A stretch of DNA of 64,000 nucleotides, from positions 215,001 through 279,000 of the forward strand of contig CAJNDS010002592.1 in assembly GCA_905221605.1 (NCBI GenBank), read 5' to 3'. The translations under genes and the position numbers were made by a program. The notes under the pieces were generated by a model. The model was not told the origin of the DNA and ran no database searches. It worked only from the letters and a program-made list of their open reading frames with translations. This document shows positions 20,127 to 33,000 of this stretch, in pieces; position 1 is the stretch's first letter; every line of letters starts with the position of its first letter. The DNA is from Symbiodinium natans (taxonomy: Eukaryota; Sar; Dinophyceae; Suessiales; Symbiodiniaceae).

Positions 20127-20324
20127 TATACAGTATACATATATACATATATACATATATACATATATACATATATACATATATACATATATACATATAT
20201 ACATATATACATATATACATATATACATATATACATATAGACATATATACATATATACATATATGCATCTATACATATATGCATCTATACATATATACAT
20301 ATATATACATATATACATATATAC

Positions 20325-20367
<43 letters not shown>

Positions 20368-20398
20368 TACATATATATATACATGTATATATATATAT
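20127..20398. repeat. ACATATAT 8-bp satellite
   Basis: More than 25 copies of an 8-bp ACATATAT unit with a few point variants, passing into pure TA at 20330-20362. It creates Tyr/Ile ORFs on both strands. Confidence 0.9.
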
Positions 20399-20400
20399 GA

Positions 20401-22310
20401 ACAAGAAACAACGAAAATGCTTGCTATCTTCTCAGTTCGACTCTGCTGCAAAGGCATGGGTGACTAGTGCAAACACCTTCCTCGCCTCAGAGGCTAGGAA
20501 GCTCTTTTCCACATCGAGATAGAATTCATTTTCTCAGACTGGAGCTTGTGAGCTGCCATTACGGCACACTGCCCTGCCAGTATGCATTTTCGATAGCTGT
20601 GTCGCCTTCGGCCCTGGTTTGATTGCAACCTCTCGGAAAAGATCGACACAGGTGGCTTCACCCGTTCCGCACGGGAATGCGCAGGAACAGCAGCAGGTGT
20701 CGAGACTCTATGACCTCCGCGCCAGGTGCAACTAAGACTGTTGGCCCTTTTGCCATTTCGATTGGGCAGCTGTTTGAACAGAGCACTTCTCAGAACGCAA
20801 ACTCAGAAGCCCCGCTTGAAGCGGCAGAAGTTGTGCAAGCCACACACCGGAGCTGCAGGTCCAAAACACAGTGATTCTGTGGCTTACTCTGAAAATTATG
20901 CTTCACTGAAGTGGGCAACACGAGTTTGCACATTGAGAGCAAGATTAAGGGCCTTTTCAACCTCCGTTCCTCTATGGCCTCTCATGGCCTCCCGTGCCTC
21001 GCGCCTGGCCAGCCGTCGTTTGGCGAGGCGCCTGGGCCTTCCCGGTGGCGCGACAGCCGTGGTGCCCTCATGCTGCAGACATGCTGAGGGACCCCTTCGG
21101 ACATCCTGCAGCCAGGTACATGACCTCTCATGATTCAAGGAGGCTACTGTCGTAGGAGGCTGCCTATGAACTTGTGTTGGAGAGTGTCTTTTGGAACCTT
21201 TGCCTGTTTGTGAGTCGAGGCTCGTGAGACTGTTGGACTTTCGTGGTGCATGGCTTTCTGTCAGAGAGACCTGGTTATTCTGTGACTGTATATGCGAGCT
21301 GTATAGTGATAGTAGATATTTTTCCCACAGCGAATGGCCTCAGAAAAAAACTGAATGCCAGAAGAGGACCACACAAAGCATGTGCCGAAGCTCAGTTCAG
21401 GTGTTGGGCAGTGCCGCGGCCACGACCGGAGACAGCGACCCGGGCCGAGAGGCCAGCCTTTGCCATCATCAAATGGGTGCACAGGGTCACAGGGGGAGTC
21501 AAATTTCTGTCGATGACAGCCCAGCATTCTCAAACAAGCTGCGGTTGCCTCATCCGGGCGCGTAGTTTTGCCTGCAGCCCCCTCTTGTGCTGAGACTTTG
21601 ATATTTGATGTTCTGTTAGATGCGCTGTTGGCGCACGGGCCTGTGGCTTTGGTGGCGCAATGCTGTTTTTGCCTTCTAGTGCGGCCCGGGGTGTTCTTGG
21701 CCAACCACATTTCACCTTTTGGCCAGGCTCTTATCCATGAGGCTTTGATGCCCGGCCGTTTGCTTAAACGGCAACCGCTTGCACAAGGCAAGGTTAAGGT
21801 TCGATGGTTCCGGAGAAAGCTATGCACATATTTGCGTCTGCGTCATCTCCGCTTTGCCAGTCTCAATGAATCACATGCCCACAGTGATGCAGGAACATCG
21901 ACTAAAATCGATATACCATAGCCATAGTGAGCATCATATCATGTCGAGCGCCCTACTAGATCCCAGTAGTTTTGCGGGTCGCCTTGGTCCACATGCAGGT
22001 GGCGAGCTTCAGGCCGTGGACAGATCAGCTTTGTCAAGATGTGATCTGCAGTATGCAGGTCACAGCACACCGCGCTACACCTGCTGGCACGTTGCCTCCA
22101 GGGTGGGTACAGGAGCTTGATGCTTCCGGCTGCGTGTTTGTGCATTGTTTGGTGCGTTGCTCCCACCCCTGCACATTCGGCCACACCTGAGCTAACGGTG
22201 AGGAATGGCGAGTTCTGCGGTTCATTCCAGAGAATCGATCGTCTGACTTGATCCAGGATGGCCAAGGGCGCATGCAAACGGAGTGTTGCGAGGAATTCGG
22301 AGGATTGTGG
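20401..22310 (+). other. mostly non-coding; weak exon candidate near 20730-20870
   Basis: One stretch (about 20740-20850, VGPFAISIGQLFEQS and onward) looks coding but has no recognised family. An ATG-led frame at 21941 lies a few hundred bases before the methyltransferase gene and could be an upstream exon. Nothing else is supportable. Confidence 0.25.
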
Positions 22311-23471
22311 AGGGTTGAGGTTCGTGAAATGCGAATCGCAACTCACCAGGCGATCAACCGGGTCTCGATCGACATGGACGGCAACCTGAGAGAGCAGTCC
22401 CGCAAATGCTTGCTCATGCCGTACACAAAGTCCGTGGCAAGTTCGGTGTTGGCAGCCCTTGACTTGGTTGGCGCGCCGCTGCATCAAATGGGCAACTCTG
22501 AAAAGGAACTTCGCATCCTTTGCATTGGCTTTGGGGGTGGAAGTGTTCCCGCCTTCTTGGCCGACATGATTCCACACTGCCTGGTGGATGTAGTCGAGCT
22601 GGAGCCCGCAGTTCTTGAAGCAGCCGACTCTATGGGCTTTGAGCCACATCCTCGCATCAGGCTGCACCTGGCTGATGGTGCCAACTTTGTGAGCGAGGCG
22701 GTGCGCAACACCGAAGGTCCACTGGTTCTACACATCTTGACTCTGAGCTTAGATGTGTTCTGTTGCCCTTCGGTGAGGCATCTGGTTCGGCTGTTAAAAC
22801 TAGAGTTCTGTTGGCTTCAATCTGCTTGGGGCTTCTGCAGACCAGAATGGCCATGCATGCCCAGAAGCGACCGGCACAGTAAGTTGAGAGTCAGAAATTT
22901 CAGCCCTGAGATCTGCGCGATGGGGCATATGATGCATTGGTCATCGACGCATACGATGTGGAGGGCAATGTGCCATCTGCCTTCACATCTGCAAGCTCCG
23001 GCCTCTCAAATGAACCCTGGCATTGAAAAGACCTAGAGCTAGTCCGACTAGTCCTGCGTGGATCAGGAGTTCCCCCCCCCCCCCAGTTTTCCAAGGTTTT
23101 CTTCCAAGGTTTGGAGTCTGTTGAGTCGTGAGTGTTGTGAAATCGGCGTGACGGTTTCCGAACAAAGGCGCTCGCCGAAGGGCTCCTTCGTCCTCGAAGT
23201 GTCATGGTGACGAACCTGCTTTTTGGCTCCATTGAGCTCAAAAACACCGCACGTGGCATTCTAGACAACACTGGAATCCTCGGAACATCCTGGTGGCTGC
23301 GTTCATGACAACACCGGAGTGCCTCAAAGATGGCGTGAAACAAGCGTGCCTCTCAGGTTGCCCACTGCACCCTTGGACCAAGTTTTGAAGGATCAGTCCC
23401 AGGCCTTTGCTACTGTATCGTCTCGGCAACTGAGAGTCGTTGTGTCAGCATATGTTCTTGTCACAAAGGCC
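22311..23471 (+). CDS. spermidine-synthase-like SAM-dependent methyltransferase, multi-exon
   Basis: Exon A, about 22311-22716, contains LRILCIGFGGGSVPAFL (glycine-rich SAM-binding loop), VDVVELEPAVLEAA (the acidic end of beta-2) and RLHLADGANFV. Exon B starts at 22911 and joins in phase 1 across a GT-AG intron, giving YDALVIDAYDVEGNVP, the beta-4 acidic motif. A further exon from 23168 reads ALAEGLLRPRSVMVTNLL. A last candidate, about 23389-23471, reads RQLRVVVSAYVLVTK. This order matches the Rossmann core of the spermidine synthase / METTL13-C-terminal type. True aminopropyltransferase activity is not implied, because I cannot see the substrate-site residues. The 5' end, the B-to-C join and the stop are unresolved. 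Confidence 0.65.
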
Positions 23472-25440
23472 ATGAGAGATCCCACTCACCCACTCTTCAC
23501 TATGCACGTCGCAGGCCTTGCGCTCCCGCGGCGACTTCTTGTCCTTCGGAGTTGAAGCAGAAGGATCAGGCGAGCCAGAAAGCAGCAAACTGTCGAGTCC
23601 ATCGTGCACATACTCCACAAGAAACCCGTTGTAATCCAAACCTAGTCAAAGCTTTAGTTCATTGCCGGTTGTGTGGCTTGTACAAAAAAACCAAACCTCG
23701 GTCATGCATTGGCACTGGCATGCTTCCATGAAGTTCCACCGATGCAAACGAAAACTCAGAGACATCAGCATAGGCGCAGGTGCAGGCGACTTCCGCTGGT
23801 CGAGAAGCATACCCAAGTTTCAGCCAAAACACAAAGAAACCCAGAACCATCACGCCAAATCACACCCGGCATTCGTCAAGGAAGTATACAGCTCTTTTGT
23901 CGTAGGCAGGTGCCATGGCCGGCCTGTAGTTCCTTCAATGTGTGTTTGGAATCACCTTTCATGGTCTTTGCCCAGGCAACCTCTTGGCCCTCCATGCCTG
24001 TGGGGCCCCGCTTCGGTGGTCTGGCAGCCTGCGACAGCGGAAGGCAGAGCGGAACAGCGGAGCCAAATGATGGCAGATGCAGCGACGCATGCGACAATTC
24101 GTGAGTAGCCCCTCTCCTGTGAAAGGCAGAGCTTTGCCTGCGGCTTTGGCTGGCAGCAAGGCCTTGCGAATGTGAGCAGGTTTTGCTTGCCCGCAGCATC
24201 CAACTGGCATTACATTCACCGCGAACCCATCTGCCGGACGCCAGGTCCGCACAGAAAGCAACCGCATGTCCCTTCAGCACCTTGGTCTTTGTTCAAGAGG
24301 CGCTCTACGGTGTGGCCAACTCAATTTCCTGTTGAACAAGACGATTCGGACGCAGCGACCCTGTAACTAACAGCACCATCTCGGCATTCTGGACAAACAG
24401 GGGGGTCGGCTGAACCCTGGGTGTCCTGACCTGAGCCTATAGATCGGAACAGGGAGACTTAGAGGCGGAGGCTGATTTACCATCCTGTCTGCCTTCAGCT
24501 TTGAGGCATCGCGCGCCTGGCCACACGAAAACTTCGCAACTTGCAGAGCTGCGCAGAAAAGGTCTCCATGACCGATGGATCTGTAACGCTCCGCGTCCAG
24601 ACGCTGCGCCGTCCAGCGCTTCGGCTCGGCCCGAAAGCCCGCTGAAGGTTTTGTCAACGGCTGGGGTCGGAACCGAGAGAGTTCATGAGCCTCTCGGGCT
24701 TACAGGGCCTAGCAGCAGGTTGAGAGTAATAATCAGGGGCTTTTCTTCTGCCAGGTGCCCTGGTTCTCCGCTCAAAACCAAGTGAACAAAAACGGGGGAG
24801 GGGGAACCTCCGATTTCCACGGCCAGGGCCGAGGCGAAATTGGGAGTGGCTACGACTGGGCCATACTGGTACCAGTGCAACAAAAATGTGCGCTTTGTCG
24901 GGGAGTTTAGATCCTTCAACTTGCAATGGCTCTAAGTTCCAAGCCTAAGGCTCGTGGGGAGGACGGTGGTGATCTTCACACCGTTTGCGATGCTTTGGGA
25001 ACGCCGGGGGCAAAGTAAATTGGCTGAATCCACCACTCATTCCTCATCGGCTCAGCTCTGAGGTTTCCTCACTGGTACGAGATCGGTCCCGAGCAGTGCC
25101 TCTGGAATGTCGTGATTAGAGGTGTAGTCAGCCATGACCGGTTCCTGCCCGCATCTGCCCGACCCCTGGCATGGGGCTGACCATTCAACGACACTTTGGA
25201 TTTGGCCACAGCACGTTCCACTGACACTGCAAGCAGTTTATACAGCACCGCGCCCGAAGATCTCGACATGCTGATGCGGTGTACAGCCCGAAGAGATGGC
25301 TTCGGACGAGCTTCGGGCGAGCTCCCCATCGTAACGGGCAAAGCTAGTGACTAGTGCATATCTTGAACATGTCACGCCACATATCGAACAAGCATCAAAA
25401 TAGTTTACGGGGGCTATTTGTTTGTTTTCCATTTTTTGCG
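23472..25440. other. no gene supported
   Basis: Many short overlapping ORFs on both strands; none has exon-like boundaries together with recognisable motifs. Confidence 0.35.
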
Positions 25441-25442
25441 CA

Positions 25443-25941
25443 AGGCTGCAATTTAGAGCTGCGCTACGCCAGGCCGGTTGAAGAGCCTCCTTTCGAGCAA
25501 CTTCATACTTGCACTTCTGAGGACGGTGACCTCCTCGCAAAATTGCAAGTAGATGGGCATAGGGTGGAAGTGGAGTCTTGCAACGGCGTGCGCTCATTGC
25601 ATGGGAAGTTGAGGGTTCCTTGGCAAGGAGTTCTAGTGTGAGAGGAAGACGGCGCACGTCCACTTTGGTGAGGAAAGCGTGTGCAAGAACACCATGTGTT
25701 TGTGAGGTACGTGCGTCAACCATGTGATGAGCATTTTCGCCGGTTCCTGCACATGGCTCTGCGCTTACAGGTCAGTAGAAGACGGCTGAAAGCAGATCTA
25801 GTAGATTTGTGCCTAAGGTGGTTTCGGCAAAGCGACCGGCTCCACTGCTTGAAGGTGTCGTGCGACAGCTCCGTCCTCGGAGCCCTGTTGCGATGCAAGG
25901 CAGACGGCAAAACTTCAACGTTCGTACAATTTTGTACATAG
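25443..25941 (+). CDS. coding-like exon(s), unrecognised
   Basis: After an AG at 25441-25442 the frame is open to 25641, with acidic and hydrophobic alternation (EEPPFEQLHTCTSEDG, LLAKLQVDGHRVEVESC). A second frame at 25681-25941 reads VFVRYVRQPCDEHFRRFL and LKADLVDLCLRWF. Composition suggests coding sequence, but the segments do not join obviously and no family is recognised. Confidence 0.3.
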
Positions 25942-27284
25942 GGAAGCAGATTGCGACTCCAGAAGCTTGGACTTGTACTGTGCCTGGGGTGCATCAGGGC
26001 TCAAGGTCGAACAACGAGACAGGGCTGCCATGGCCATGGCCACGAAAGGCACCTGCATGGAAGCCTGTGGAGACGCGGAGTGCAGGGAGAGCGGGAGAGC
26101 ACCGCATGCAATTCCAAACCTAAGCCTTCAAAAAATCAAACCTCTGCAAGTTGCGAGTAGAAACTCTGAAAGTCCTGTTCCCCGAATGCAGGGGCAGGCA
26201 AAGGGAAGTGGCCGCCGCCTACCGTGCCTACAGCCAAATCCACAGTTCGGAGACCACCGAACAAGCCCTGGCCGAAGGCCAGCGTAGATAAAGCGTAAAG
26301 AAATGAGGATTCTGGATTCTCGCGTACGCTGTTGCGCGACCCGGATCGAAAGATGCCAAAGGATGAAGATCATTGAACATGTAGACACCTTCTTTACAAC
26401 CTTCCAATGTAGCCTGTTGCGAGAAGTTTGTTCGTTGGTCTGTTGTTCCCGCACCTTCAGACGTAGCAGCAGATGTCATGTCCATCCAACCCATTCTGAT
26501 GGGCCCATAATGTGGACAAAAAGTAAGTATGCCCGGAGAGAGCTAGTCCTGAGATTGAAACCCCGAACCCCTGCTATCTGGATCGACAGGTCCACACTTG
26601 GGTACCTGAAGAGACCAAGTCTACAGCAACAGCCATGGACATCGACACCCGTGAGGCCAGGGTCTCTCAATGTAGGCCTTGAGATGTGCAAGTGCAGAAC
26701 ATCTCCAAGATACCGGAATCTAAGCGTACAAGAGAAGGCTGCACTGTTGTAGTCGGGCTGACCGCATGCTCATGACTCATGATACCTGTTGCGTTGAGCC
26801 TGATCCCATGCTGCCTGTGGGGCCCGATGGCCTGCGGTTGCGCGAGTCACCCAGGAGCCGTTCCACATGAAGCGATTGGTCTTTGAGGCCAGCTTGTCGA
26901 GGATTGGCGCACGTGTATTTGACCCACAGCTTTGAGTTTTGCTGTGGGTACCCAGGACTGAGCACTGCAATGTTTCACCATAAACCACCATCATGCCGCG
27001 CGAAGGCCAAGAATTGGGCCGAAAGGTTGGATCGCAGGCTCCATCGGACAGTTCCACACCAGCACTGATCTCCCATGTTGTGGATTAGCAAGTGATTACG
27101 TGTGGAAACGATATGTAAATGCAACTTCGCAGGTATAGGAGTCCTACTTTCAAAGACATGCTTGTCAGGCCCGCAAGTCCGTCGCGGGACATGCTTTGCG
27201 GCTTGGGCCTGCCCGAGGACAACCTGGAGATTCTTCAAGACCATGAGGGGTCCACCTGGAATCCATTGTCTCCAGTGAAAGAGT

Positions 27285-27332
27285 GAGGTACTATGAGGTA
27301 CTATGAAGTACTATGAGGTACTATGAGGTACT
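27285..27332. repeat. 10-bp tandem repeat GAGGTACTAT
   Basis: Nearly five copies of GAGGTACTAT, one with G-to-A. Confidence 0.85.
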
Positions 27333-27339
27333 GCTGTGG

Positions 27340-27378
27340 CTTCACACGTGCCGTTGCCTTTCACACGTGCCGTTGCCT
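27340..27378. repeat. 20-bp duplication
   Basis: TTCACACGTGCCGTTGCC occurs twice in direct tandem. Confidence 0.85.
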
Positions 27379-28235
27379 CGAGGAAGATGAGAGGAACGCT
27401 TGGCTTGCAAGTGGCTTGGCTCGACTTCAGCGATCATGATGTCGACCATTGGGTCTGACTTCCCGCACCCCGCAAGAGCTCAGATGTGTACGGGGAATGA
27501 CGCACCTGAACAGAACTGCGGCAGCTAGAACTACGGACAGTTTCGGCAAAGAGTACGCATGAGTCGTTCTTTCGTCTGCGTGGGACGAGGCCTTCGTGGA
27601 TCTTCCCGAGTTCCAGGTGCTCAACCTTCCGCATCGGAAGCAGTCGAGGTCTGCGTGGTCCGCTTGTCAGGAGCGAGGTCTGGACAGTTTCAGAATCATG
27701 CAACCATCGTGAACTTGTTATGTCTGCTGGGTGAGGAGAGATGTACCATTTCAGCGTGGCAGGTGCGGAGACGGTTCGAGAACTGAAGCTGCGTCACTTT
27801 ACTTCTTACACTTGCGTTGAAAGGCAGCTGGCGTCACGTTACTTCTTGTAGATTCGTTAGCAGGTTGCTTCCCGAGTGCTTTCGATAACAATCAAGGCCA
27901 GACGTCTATCATAAGGAGTCATCGAGGCTAGCATGCGTGTTGCTTGCTGTGTCCACGAATCAACATTGCCCTTCCAGCTAGCTGTTCACTGTTGGCTCTG
28001 CCGCATTTTTTTAATGTAATGCAGTCCGGTGTAGTTCACAGTGTCAGTCAATGCTAAGGCATTGAACTCCAGAGTGGAGTTCCTGTGGAATGGCAAGTGC
28101 TGCTGCTTCAAGGTAGGGCCACCTTGGCACACATTTGACACCATGTTCATGAATTGTCATGACACGCAATCTTAGTCTGAACCGCGTCTGCTGTCCTCTT
28201 TGCAGACTGATAGCAATCGTGTTCCTGTGGTCGAG

Positions 28236-29041
28236 GTGACAGCAGCAGTGAAGCAGTCGAACTCTGTGACACCTCTGCCGTTGCCCAGTATGACCAGTAT
28301 GGCGATGGGACCCAACTCAAGTTGAACATGCAGGTTTTTCACTGTCGGGACATTTGCCTCACGGCCACATGTGGTCCAGGAAAACATGGGGCCATGCTTC
28401 AGTTGCTGGAGATGGACAACGCACCGGCTTCTTGCTATGTGGGGGCTTTGAACTGGAACGATGCTAGTTTGAGAGAGGTTGCGCTCCAGTTGTTGTTGAA
28501 GGGCCTTTCGGGCAAGGAATCAACTCGATTGCTCGCGCGAGTGTTGGCCAGTGGAGATGAGAGTCTGCAAAGCCAGGCAGCCATGGCAGTCGCACGATGC
28601 TTCTACACGGATCGCACGGCTTTGTCGCTGCAACAAGTCCCGTCTTCGGAGGCCTCGATTATGGGCGATCTTTTGAAGCATCTCGAACGCCGAAGCCAAC
28701 TGCCGGCAAGGCCTCGCCCCGCAGAGGAGGGTAGACGAGTTACATTCGTCAATGACCCACTGGCCATGGCAAAGGGGACGCTCGGAGGGTATCACGCAAC
28801 AGCTCGCATGCTGAAGCCTGGATGGATGTATCGACAGGTGATACCCTGTGATAGCATCACGGAAAGTATTCAGAAAAGCTTGGCATTGGAAACCCTGGTC
28901 GAGTTACCACAAGTGGCCGCTGAACGAGGTGTTTCGCTGGAGAAGCTAATAAGCTGTCTGGAGTTCTCATTCGTCAATGAGTTCGGCAACTATTTCTTTG
29001 GTGCAGTGGATGAGCAGGCATTTCTGGCAGCAGCTCGGTGA
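28236..29041 (+). CDS. large exon of an unrecognised gene, possibly HEAT/ARM-like
   Basis: This is the longest uninterrupted coding-like frame between 24 and 34 kb, about 268 codons from an AG at 28235. Its middle part (DASLREVALQLLLKGLSG, LLARVLASGDESLQSQAA, MAVARCF) has the alternating helix pattern of HEAT or armadillo repeats. The C-terminal part (GVSLEKLISCLEFSF, NEFGNYFFGAVDEQ) is also helical. The frame ends in TGA at 29041, but a GC donor at CAG|GCATTT (about 29015) could end the exon earlier. No start codon is evident, so this is likely an internal or last exon. No family assigned. Confidence 0.5.
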
Positions 29042-29808
29042 GAAAACAACCCGAGACTACACGTGGGGTCAGGACTGCAGTGATGAGTCTTGGGCAATTT
29101 TGTTGTGGAGTGTGCAGTGGTGACATGCATGGACATGTGGCAAGTAGTTTAGCGATGAAGTTCAACATTGTGCTGCAATGTCTGGTTCTGTGTGGCGTGG
29201 TGAAGTTTACAATGCCAGTGTCATATGTGGTGCTTGCTAGTGCGATGAAGAGAGAAGTGGGGTGCAAGACCTGGTCAAGTTTGATGAAAAGCCAAACTGT
29301 GTGTTTCATGTGATGTCTGGCGATGTCTGTCGGCTTCGGTGGTATAAATGGTGGCGACGACTCCTGCCAACATTGAACGCCCATGATGGGCCCCATGCCT
29401 TCTTGATTGCAACCCAAAAACACCGCACATATGATTTTTCGTTTTGACTTGCTCATCCTGGCCGGCACAACGGGGCTACGAAGCTCACGCTTTCTCGCTC
29501 CGTTAGCACAGTGTCTCGCTAGGACGACATGGCAGCCATTGGCAGCAATGATCCACCCTGAAAACCAGCGTGAGTACCCCGTGCTTTCTGCGCCTCACCT
29601 GGCCTCGCCTTTCCCACTTCGTTCCCGCACCGGTGCTTGCTTCCCAGGTTTCTGCCCTTCCTCGCAGAGCAGTGCTTTGTTCCCCCTGGCATCTCCTCTG
29701 ACGGCCTTGAATTGCTTGGGATGGCCTCGCATGTCTTCTAAGGGCTTGCATTTTTTGGGGTCTTGAAAGCAGGCCAGCCTGGCCACCCAGTGAAAGGTGT
29801 TGGGAATC

Positions 29809-30007
29809 GTCTCTTTGCTGAGCTCTCGTACTTGGTGTGGCCGCGATCCGCATCAGAAGCAGTGTTCCTCACGAGTCTCCCAAACGGTTGAGAGACCAGA
29901 ACTGTAGCTTGTGTGAAGCTTGTGCTAGAAAACACCGTGAAGCCAGCAAGTTCATGGAACGACTCTGCGACCACCTAATCGAGAACTACCTGACCGTGTT
30001 CCGCTGA
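29809..30007 (+). CDS. coding-like exons, unrecognised
   Basis: Two neighbouring segments, about 29809-29890 (RLFAELSYLVWPRSASEA) and 29905-30007 (CEACARKHREASKFMERL, DHLIENYLTVFR then stop), have helical coding composition. They may belong to the same gene as 28236-29041. Confidence 0.3.
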
Positions 30008-33000
30008 CAGGACACAGGACACCCGGTTAAGCCAACGGCATGTGGCTGAAACAGTATGCCTCATGCACGAACCCGCTGCTTGAGCACATAAGCAAGTGGA
30101 ACTAAGAGGAAGACTCTGTTGGCTTCCTGCGTCGTGCTAAACTGAAAACGGATGAGACGCACAGACCTGCCAAGCTGAGCCACTTGAAAGGCCTCGAAGG
30201 ATTCCAAGCATGATTGGACCAGGCGAGGGCACGGTAGAGGAGATGTTTGATGATGAGTCGGATGAGCTTTGAAGTATCTGCTGGTTCCATTTATGTCCAC
30301 TCTTGTCTGCCAGCAAGATTCGTGAGAAACCTCGAATGGTTCCGAGTGTGACTGTGTGGTCTTAGGGGGGGGGGGGGGGGTGGCGATCCAGCAGGCAAAG
30401 AAAGCCACAAAGGACTGCAGTGCCCATGCCAACAACTCCGTGATGAAGTTGCCAGGGTCCTCCTTTTCATTAAGTCTTGCTGAGGCACTCACATGCACAC
30501 GTGGCATCGGAACCCCCCCCCCCTCCCACCTTCCCCGACTTATACATAAGCAGTCGCACAAGGGCAAAGGCATCTGGGAGTTAAAGTTCAAGATCCCCTT
30601 ATAAAGTTTACTCTCCGGAATCTGGCCACTCCGACTTAGGTTGAGGGATGCGTAGGGCTCTTGCTGTCTCCAGCGGTCCTGAAGCCACTGTACCAAAAGC
30701 CCCCCCGAACGGCTCCAAGTAGAAGTGCGCAGCCACTGAACCAAGGTCAGCATCAGCAAACTTGGTCATTTCGTTCGACCAAACCCCGGCGAGTGCGCAG
30801 CTGCAAGTGAACAAGGTGAGGATGCGGATCTATGGCTGCCCAGCGGCAATGTCATTGTCACTTCTCTCCTGGATGCAGGGAGCCCTGAATCGTAGCCTCA
30901 TCAGTAGGACATACAGACTTGTAGCGTCTTGCCCAGAATGCTTGTGGTGGGTTTGATGCTCTGACACGGGTACCGAACTATTGAGCAAGCATGAGAGACA
31001 CCTGCTTTCTGCGGACCATTCAGTTGCGACCACGGAAGTGAAACCTTGGACTCAGGGCTGCCGTGGCGGAGATCCCGAAGCTTCCGGCCGAGCACACGCG
31101 CCTGGCCTTGGAGTGCGCCATGCTGACAGCAGGCCCCTGGTTAACCACGCAGCAAACAGTCAGAAAACTCACGGACCATCAGACAATGAGATATGCAGAC
31201 ACTTGGAATACGCAGACACTCAGACATTCGGACGCGCAGGCACTTAGAAAACTCAGACGGTCAGACTCAAATTCACCGCTGGACTAAGTAGATCTGCGAG
31301 CATCTGAGTGTCTGATCGTCTGACTGTCTGACTGTCTGACTGACTGTTTTTCAGTTTGCACGTTCCCTCTACTGTCCCAGGAAAGCTCGTGCAACATGCT
31401 GTGTTTGCTATGGCTTGCGCTCCAAAAGAGATGCATCAAGCACCATGCAAGGGGGTAAATTCCAGTTAGATTGCTGCCAGCATGCGATCCTCAGAGAGAA
31501 AACTAGAAGGCCTTGAAACTTGTTGTTTTCTGTCTTGCTGCTGCACATGTGCCGCTCCAAGGAGGGGTGCCAACAGTTTCCCAAGCACAGATGTTCAGTG
31601 CTGCAGTATGTCACGGCAATTCAAACTTTTCGACAAAAGCAGGGTTTAGCGCATGGGCCGGTGCAGTATAGGCCATCACGAGGCAAACCTTTGCAAACCC
31701 ACCACACGAGCATCGTGTTTAAGGGGGGCTTTTCAGGCCGTTTGTTCGGGAATGTCGGGCTGAATGTTAACAGTGACTACAACATGTGGGGAAGCAGTAA
31801 GCAGAAGCAGGCGAGCTTGGTTAGGAGCTTTCGTTGCTCTCAGGGCCCGGACACCGCCGCACGCTGGAGGCTGCATCCTGGCAGGCAGGGCACCAGGACG
31901 CCGCAGTCCGTGAGCAGGCCCTGGAGGCTCATCAGGGAATGTCAGGGAACTTCCGTCCTTCGCTGGTTGCAACTTTCTTGTTTTGCCGGAGGTTGAACAG
32001 AGGTGATAGAGGTCGGACAGTTCTGTTGAAAGCAGGTGTCAGACATTTTTGACTCTTAGCTGCTCTATTGCGAGGAATCTTGGTATTTAACGGGCATCCA
32101 CGGCGGCTAAAGACATGGCATGACAAGACAATACCATCCTACAATGCGTCTCTGCAAGACGGTCCAAAACTAACAGCCAGGGCGTTGACCTGTGCACTAG
32201 CAGAACGATAGCACGAAAACAGGCATGCTGCTATACGCTGCTGTCTGCTGCTGGATCCTGCTATCTGCTGCTATCAGTATCTGCATCTGCTGCTGCTGCT
32301 GCTGCCATCATCATCATCATCATCGTCGGCTGCGCTGCACGCACCGTCTCCTTGGGGAAGGCACCTGGACGCCAGTTTGGCGAACATGCTCATTGCATGT
32401 CTGCTTCTCCTGCCGCGTCAACACAAGATGCCGGGACAAGCTACCAAAAGAGAACTTTCTCAAGCCTCTAGAAGAACTCCAAGATGTTGTGCAAGACCGG
32501 AGTCGGAAAGCTGCATGAAACACACTGGCAAGGTCCGTCTCGAAGCCATGGCATGGCCAGATGTGATCACTTGAGCTGCGGGCCTAACGAGGAAGTTAAG
32601 CGCACTGGTGCGATAGCTTCGTGAAGGTTCGTGCGCGATCGTCTGTATCAGCTCGCAAAGAGGACTCGCAGGAGAACCCTTCATGTCAAAGGCAAAGGTT
32701 CAAGTAATCTGGCGGCGGCATCGCACTTTCAAGCACATGTAGACCACCAGACCTCCACAACATCGCCTCAGCCACCACTGCGGTAGGCACCTCGACTCTC
32801 ACCACATTCGTCTTGCTGGCTCTGCCTCCTCCTCATGCAAAACACATTACAGAAGATGCGAGCCGAGCAGATTGTTCCTACCTTCTTTTTTTGGCTTTTC
32901 AATCTCTTCCCTTTGCTCAGGGGCAATAGCTGTACTCGGTCACTCATATTGATTTGGATGTGCATGACCGTGCCTGCACAGACCAAGAACGACAATCTCT

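Larger units (their letters stand above)
25942..28235. other. no gene supported; contains short tandem repeats
   Basis: ORFs here are short or basic and of mixed frame. The only clear structures are the two tandem repeats listed separately at 27285 and 27340. Confidence 0.35.

Noticed and set aside
19529-20467. Several ORFs of 60-200 codons
   Set aside because: Products of the CAA and ACATATAT repeats (poly-Gln/Thr, Tyr/Ile or Val/Leu/Cys).
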